Source: Alphaproteobacteria bacterium (GTDB lineage: Bacteria; Pseudomonadota; Alphaproteobacteria; RF32; UBA3637). Taken from it: a stretch of 9,165 bases of DNA. Position numbers and translations under genes: made by a program. This document shows positions 5,784 through 9,165 of the stretch, in pieces; position 1 is the stretch's first letter; each line of letters starts with the position of its first letter. The stretch covers positions 1 to 9,165 of the forward strand of contig JAGBRF010000030.1 in NCBI GenBank assembly GCA_017632555.1. The letters are read 5' to 3'. The notes beneath the pieces were generated by a model. That model made no database searches and was not told the DNA's origin. It saw only the letters and a program-made list of their open reading frames with translations.

Positions 5784-5802
5784 AGAAGGCAGAGCATTTT
5801 TT
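5761..5802 (+). terminator. Intrinsic terminator after pal
   Basis: ATGCTTTGCCTT (5766-5777) pairs with AAGGCAGAGCAT (5786-5797) in 12 bp with one wobble, around the 8-nt loop TATGATAG. The preceding A run (5761-5765) can extend the stem into the T run at 5797-5802. It lies 19 nt after the pal stop and ends the pal transcript, fully or in part. An in-frame ATG at 5766 that would lengthen cpoB lies in this stem and is not a credible start. Confidence 0.88.
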
Positions 5803-5807
5803 ATTTG

Positions 5808-5812
5808 AAGGG
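5808..5812 (+). promoter_or_regulatory. Ribosome binding site fixing the cpoB start
   Basis: AAGGG (5808-5812) lies 7 nt before the ATG at 5820. That ATG opens directly into a signal peptide, while the upstream in-frame ATG at 5766 has no such site and lies in the terminator stem. Confidence 0.7.
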
Positions 5813-5819
5813 AAATGAT

Positions 5820-6629
5820 ATGAAACATTGTTTTAAATTCTTTTTATTTTTGGGAATTTTTGTTTTTGCCGTTGAAGCAAAGGCTGACCTGAATGTCGAT
5901 GCACGTGCTCTTTATGACAGAATGGACCGTTTGGAACGGGATATTACGTTAATGCAACGGAAATTATACAAAGGCGGACAGAACGCCGGCGGTTCGGCTC
6001 AATCAATGCAGGAAGGTTCCGTGCAACATTTATATGCTAAAATAGGTGATTTGGAAGAATTGGTTGCGCAAATGACATCTCAAATGGAAGAATATTCTCA
6101 CCAATTGTCCGTTCTTCAAGAAGAAGTAAAACGAATCAATGCTGATGTCGATTTCCGTTTGAATGAAATGAAACAAACGGCGACAGCTACGACTCCGGCA
6201 ACACCGGAACCGGTGGCTGAAAAAAAGGAAGAAAAGCCAAAAGATGCCAAAAGTGCGTATAATGAGGCTTTTGATTTGTTGAAGCAATTAAAATATGAAG
6301 AAGCCGAAGAATCCTTACAATCTTTTTTGAAAAATTATCCGGATGATGAATTGGCCGGTAATGCTCAATATTGGTTGGGCGAAACTTATTATGTTCGGGG
6401 ATTGTATGAACCGGCCGCGGTGGCTTTTGCAACCGGTTTCAAAAACTATAAGCAAAATTCAAAGGCGGCAGACAATTTGTTAAAATTGGGATTGTCAATG
6501 CAACAATTGGGCAAAAAACAAGAAGCTTGCACGGCGTTCAAAAATTTGAAAAAAGAATTCCCGAAAGCTTCTGATACGCTTTTATCCAGAGCCGCAAAAG
6601 AAAGTGATAAATTAGGTTGTGATAAGTGA
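5820..6629 (+). CDS. cpoB: CpoB (YbgF), periplasmic coiled-coil TPR protein of the Tol-Pal cluster
   Basis: CpoB coordinates outer-membrane constriction with peptidoglycan synthesis at the division site, working with the Tol motor (known from E. coli; also important in Caulobacter). From the ATG at 5820 the product has 269 residues: a signal peptide with likely cleavage after AKA-22, heptad-like coiled-coil segments at about 29-50 and 70-118, a Pro/Thr/Glu/Lys linker (119-144), and tandem TPR motifs at about 145-262 (SAYNEAFDLLKQLKYEEAEE, then NAQYWLGETYYVRGLYEPAA, then ADNLLKLGLSMQQLGKKQEA). This is the usual family architecture. An in-frame ATG at 5766 would add 18 residues in front of the signal peptide, and is rejected because it lies in the pal terminator. 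The stop overlaps the tilS GTG by 4 nt. Confidence 0.95.
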   Translation: MKHCFKFFLFLGIFVFAVEAKADLNVDARALYDRMDRLERDITLMQRKLYKGGQNAGGSAQSMQEGSVQHLYAKIGDLEELVAQMTSQMEEYSHQLSVLQEEVKRINADVDFRLNEMKQTATATTPATPEPVAEKKEEKPKDAKSAYNEAFDLLKQLKYEEAEESLQSFLKNYPDDELAGNAQYWLGETYYVRGLYEPAAVAFATGFKNYKQNSKAADNLLKLGLSMQQLGKKQEACTAFKNLKKEFPKASDTLLSRAAKESDKLGCDK

Positions 6630-7834
6630 TTACAGCAATTGAATTTGAACAGAAAATGAAAAATTTGTTGGGCGATTTTTGCCCGACAAAAATGGCCGTT
6701 GCCGTTTCCGGCGGGGCGGACAGTTTGTGCTTGACTTTTTTATTGCAAGCGTGGGCCCAAAAACGAAATGTTCAAATTTATGCTTTTACGGTTGACCACG
6801 GATTGCGTGCCGAATCGGCAAAGGAAGCAAAATATGTTCATCAGTTGTTGACACAAAGGGGAATAGAACATCAAACATTGATTTGGAAAGGCGAAAAGCC
6901 CAGCGTGTCCGTGGAAGAAAAGGCACGTCAGGCGCGCTATGATTTATTGTTTGATGCTTGCCGAAAGAAGAAAATAGAGTATTTATGTTTGGCGCATCAT
7001 CAAAATGACCAAGCGGACACTTTTTGGTTGCGTTTAATTCGTTCCAGTGGTGTTGACGGCCTGTCTGCTATGGGTGGTTGCGTGCAACGAAACGGGATTT
7101 ATTTGCTTCGTCCTTTGTTGGATTTTTCACGGAAAGAAATTCAAAAAACAATGTCAAAGCGTTTTGGTGTCGAATGGGTGGAAGATCCGTCCAATCAGCA
7201 AACCGTTTTTGAACGCGTTCGTTTACGGCAATTCCAAAATCAGTTGGATAAAGTCGGTTTAACGGCATCGGCGGTGGCTTTGTCGGCAAAACGTTTAATG
7301 CGTGCCCGTAATGCGTTGGAATGGATAACAAATCGTTTTATGGAAAATTACGTCAAAAAAAATCCGGCCGGTTTTGTTTTTGTTGACGGAAAGGCTTTTG
7401 CTGAACAACCGCAGGAAATTCAATTACGTGTTTTGGATAAATCTTTGGCGCGCGTGGTTGGTGACGGTTATATTTCGCACATGGCTCAATTGGAATCGTT
7501 TTTACAAAAAATGCCGTGTCGATTGACGTTGAACGATTGCCAAATTGTTTGTGTTAAAAAAGGGTTTTATGTTTGTCCGGAACTGATTAAAATGCCAAAG
7601 CCCGTGAAGTTAGAACCAAATGAAAAAACAACGTGGGGGCGTTTTGAAGTCGTTTGTGATAAGGCCGTCACGGTTGCGCCTTTGACGGATTCTTACAGAG
7701 TTAAAAGATTGCCCGCTTTGGTGTGTCGAACGATACCGGCCTTTTTCGACAAAAAAGGACTTGCTTTTGTGCCGGCTCTTGATTATAAACGAGAGAATAC
7801 AGATATAAATGGAAGTATTCAAATAAAGGAATGA
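6626..7834 (+). CDS. tilS: TilS, tRNA(Ile)-lysidine synthetase
   Basis: TilS uses ATP to attach lysine to C34 of tRNA-Ile(CAU), so that the tRNA reads AUA and is charged with isoleucine. It is a cytoplasmic N-type ATP pyrophosphatase. The 402-residue product has the PP-loop SGGADS (28-33), TVDHGLRAES (55-64) and the tRNA-binding region motif WVEDPSN (184-190) followed by RVRLRQF. The usual HHxDDQxET motif appears here as HHQNDQADT (124-132), with Asn for the first Asp and Asp for Glu. The C-terminal part (about 355-390, RVKRLPALV, then PAFFDKKGLAFVPAL) fits the family's C-terminal domain. The start is GTG at 6626 within GTGA, overlapping the cpoB stop, with a weak TAGG upstream; this suggests coupled translation. 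Alphaproteobacteria commonly place tilS between ybgF and ftsH. Confidence 0.94.
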   Translation: MITAIEFEQKMKNLLGDFCPTKMAVAVSGGADSLCLTFLLQAWAQKRNVQIYAFTVDHGLRAESAKEAKYVHQLLTQRGIEHQTLIWKGEKPSVSVEEKARQARYDLLFDACRKKKIEYLCLAHHQNDQADTFWLRLIRSSGVDGLSAMGGCVQRNGIYLLRPLLDFSRKEIQKTMSKRFGVEWVEDPSNQQTVFERVRLRQFQNQLDKVGLTASAVALSAKRLMRARNALEWITNRFMENYVKKNPAGFVFVDGKAFAEQPQEIQLRVLDKSLARVVGDGYISHMAQLESFLQKMPCRLTLNDCQIVCVKKGFYVCPELIKMPKPVKLEPNEKTTWGRFEVVCDKAVTVAPLTDSYRVKRLPALVCRTIPAFFDKKGLAFVPALDYKRENTDINGSIQIKE

Positions 7835-7837
7835 AAA

Positions 7838-9165
7838 ATGGAAAAACAAATTCAACCTAACAATAAAAAAACGTCTTATGTTACGTGGCTGATTATTTTC
7901 GGTATTATTTTTCTGCTTTCTTGGTATATGCCTATGTATCAAAAAAATGCGGTTAAATTGCCGTATTCGGATTTGTCCGCTCAAATTGAATCCGGTGAGG
8001 TGACGGAAGTCACTATAAAGGGCAACGAAATAACGGGTAAATTGAAAAACGGTAAAGAATTTTCCAGCTATGTTCCCGAAGAATCCGGCATAGTTCCTTT
8101 GTTGAAAGAAAACAACGTCAAGATAACCGCCGAACCGGTAGAAGACGGCAATATGTCTTTCGGAACGATGTTGGTATCATGGTTGCCGATGATTTTGTTT
8201 ATTGGTATTTGGATTTTCTTTATGCGCCAAATGGCATCGACAAACGGTAAAGCAATGAGCTTTGGTAAATCCCGTGCTAAATTATTAAACGGACGTGATA
8301 AAGTTACCTTCAAAGATGTTGCCGGTGTCGAAGAAGCTAAACAGGAATTGGAAGAAATTGTAGAATTTTTGAAAACCCCCGGAAAATTCCAACGGTTAGG
8401 CGGCAAGATTCCAAAAGGCGTTTTGTTGGTTGGTCCTCCGGGAACGGGTAAAACATTGTTGGCAAAGGCCATTGCCGGTGAAGCAAACGTGCCGTTCTTT
8501 ACAATTTCCGGTTCGGATTTTGTGGAAATGTTTGTGGGTGTCGGTGCTTCACGTGTTCGTGATATGTTTGACCAAGCCAAAAAGAATGCGCCTTGTATTT
8601 TGTTTGTTGATGAAATCGATGCTGTCGGTCGTCAACGTGGTGCCGGTTTAGGCGGTGGTAACGATGAACGTGAACAAACATTGAATCAATTGTTGGTCGA
8701 AATGGACGGATTTGAAACAAATTCGGGCGTTATTTTAATTGCCGCAACGAACCGTCCGGACGTATTGGATCCGGCTTTGTTGCGTCCGGGTCGTTTTGAT
8801 AGACAAGTTGTTGTTTCTAACCCCGATGTAAACGGACGGGAAGAAATTTTGGCTGTCCACATTCGCAAAGTTCCTTTGGCACCCGATGTTGATATTCGTG
8901 TTATTGCCCGCGGTACGCCGGGTTTTTCCGGTGCTGATTTGGCGAACTTGGTCAACGAAGCGGCTTTGCTTGCGGCCAGACGCAATAAATTTAAAGTGAC
9001 CATGCAGGATATGGAAGACGCCAAAGATAAAGTTTTAATGGGTACGGAACGTAAATCTATGGTTATGGACGAAAAGGAAAAAGAATTAACGGCCTATCAC
9101 GAAGCCGGTCATGCGGTTTGTTCGTTGCATTTACCGGAATCCGATCCGCTTCATAAAGTGACGAT
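7838..9165 (+). CDS. ftsH: FtsH, membrane AAA+ zinc metalloprotease, 3' end outside the window
   Basis: FtsH is a hexameric inner-membrane protease that extracts and degrades membrane and regulatory proteins. The frame from ATG 7838 stays open to the window end (442 codons present of roughly 600-650 usual). Visible parts are membrane segment 1 (about 14-32), a periplasmic domain (33-105), membrane segment 2 (about 108-130), and the AAA+ module with Walker A GPPGTGKT (199-206), the pore loop around [19 protein letters not shown], Walker B ILFVDEID (D258, E259) and the second-region-of-homology motif RPGRFDR (316-322). The zinc-binding HEAGH lies at 421-425, so the protease domain is entered but its third zinc ligand is outside. 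AAAGGA (7825-7830) lies 7 nt before the start, and the tilS stop is 3 nt upstream. No key residue is missing in the part seen. Confidence 0.98.
   Translation, partial: MEKQIQPNNKKTSYVTWLIIFGIIFLLSWYMPMYQKNAVKLPYSDLSAQIESGEVTEVTIKGNEITGKLKNGKEFSSYVPEESGIVPLLKENNVKITAEPVEDGNMSFGTMLVSWLPMILFIGIWIFFMRQMASTNGKAMSFGKSRAKLLNGRDKVTFKDVAGVEEAKQELEEIVEFLKTPGKFQRLGGKIPKGVLLVGPPGTGKTLLAKAIAGEANVPFFTISGSDFVEMFVGVGASRVRDMFDQAKKNAPCILFVDEIDAVGRQRGAGLGGGNDEREQTLNQLLVEMDGFETNSGVILIAATNRPDVLDPALLRPGRFDRQVVVSNPDVNGREEILAVHIRKVPLAPDVDIRVIARGTPGFSGADLANLVNEAALLAARRNKFKVTMQDMEDAKDKVLMGTERKSMVMDEKEKELTAYHEAGHAVCSLHLPESDPLHKVT

Noticed and set aside
5766..5819. Longer cpoB starting at the ATG at 5766
   Set aside because: This ATG is part of the terminator stem, lacks a ribosome binding site and would place 18 residues before a normal signal peptide. 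ATG 5820 has AAGGG 7 nt upstream.
8068..9024. - strand open frames of 170 and 112 codons opposite ftsH
   Set aside because: They lie opposite highly conserved AAA+ coding sequence; Ser/Thr/Pro-rich shadow translations with no domain.

Overview
The window (9,165 bases) carries a complete Tol-Pal cell-envelope cluster on the + strand, joined downstream to tilS and ftsH. The order is an ankyrin-repeat gene (5' end outside the window), tolQ, tolR, tolA, tolB, a large unrecognised lipoprotein gene, a 42-codon lipoprotein gene, pal, cpoB (ybgF), tilS and ftsH (3' end outside the window). No gene on the - strand is supported. There are no RNA genes, mobile elements or CRISPR arrays, and no gene-free stretch reaches 300 bases.

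Organism (inference): the run tolQRAB-pal-cpoB-tilS-ftsH is typical of Alphaproteobacteria, where tilS and ftsH follow pal/ybgF. The AT-leaning composition, A-rich spacers and an ankyrin-repeat neighbour would fit a host-associated or uncultured AT-rich alphaproteobacterium. I cannot name a genus. No ybgC, which often precedes tolQ, is seen here; an ankyrin gene closed by its own terminator sits in that place.

Layout: (1) 2-533, end of an ankyrin-repeat gene and a strong intrinsic terminator. (2) 546-4001, a well-formed promoter (TTGTTA-17-TATGAT) followed by tightly packed tolQ-tolR-tolA-tolB; tolR and tolA overlap by 4 nt through GTGA. (3) 4002-4081, an 80-nt spacer with two perfect palindromes. 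(4) 4082-5742, three lipoprotein genes in a row: a 322-residue charge-segregated, low-complexity protein, a 42-residue mini-lipoprotein whose signal peptide closely matches that of Pal, and Pal. (5) 5761-5802, a strong terminator whose loop is itself a good -10 box (TATGAT) with a -35-like hexamer 17 nt upstream. (6) 5820-9165, cpoB-tilS (4-nt GTGA overlap)-ftsH.

How they work together (family knowledge): TolQ/TolR form a proton-driven inner-membrane motor that energises TolA. TolA reaches across the periplasm to TolB and Pal, and Pal anchors the outer membrane to peptidoglycan. CpoB is a periplasmic TPR protein that works with the Tol machine during constriction. TilS makes lysidine on tRNA-Ile(CAU), and FtsH is the membrane AAA+ zinc protease. 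The least ordinary part is the pair of extra lipoproteins placed between tolB and pal. I did not recognise the larger one from any family. The smaller one looks like a partial duplicate of the Pal N-terminus.
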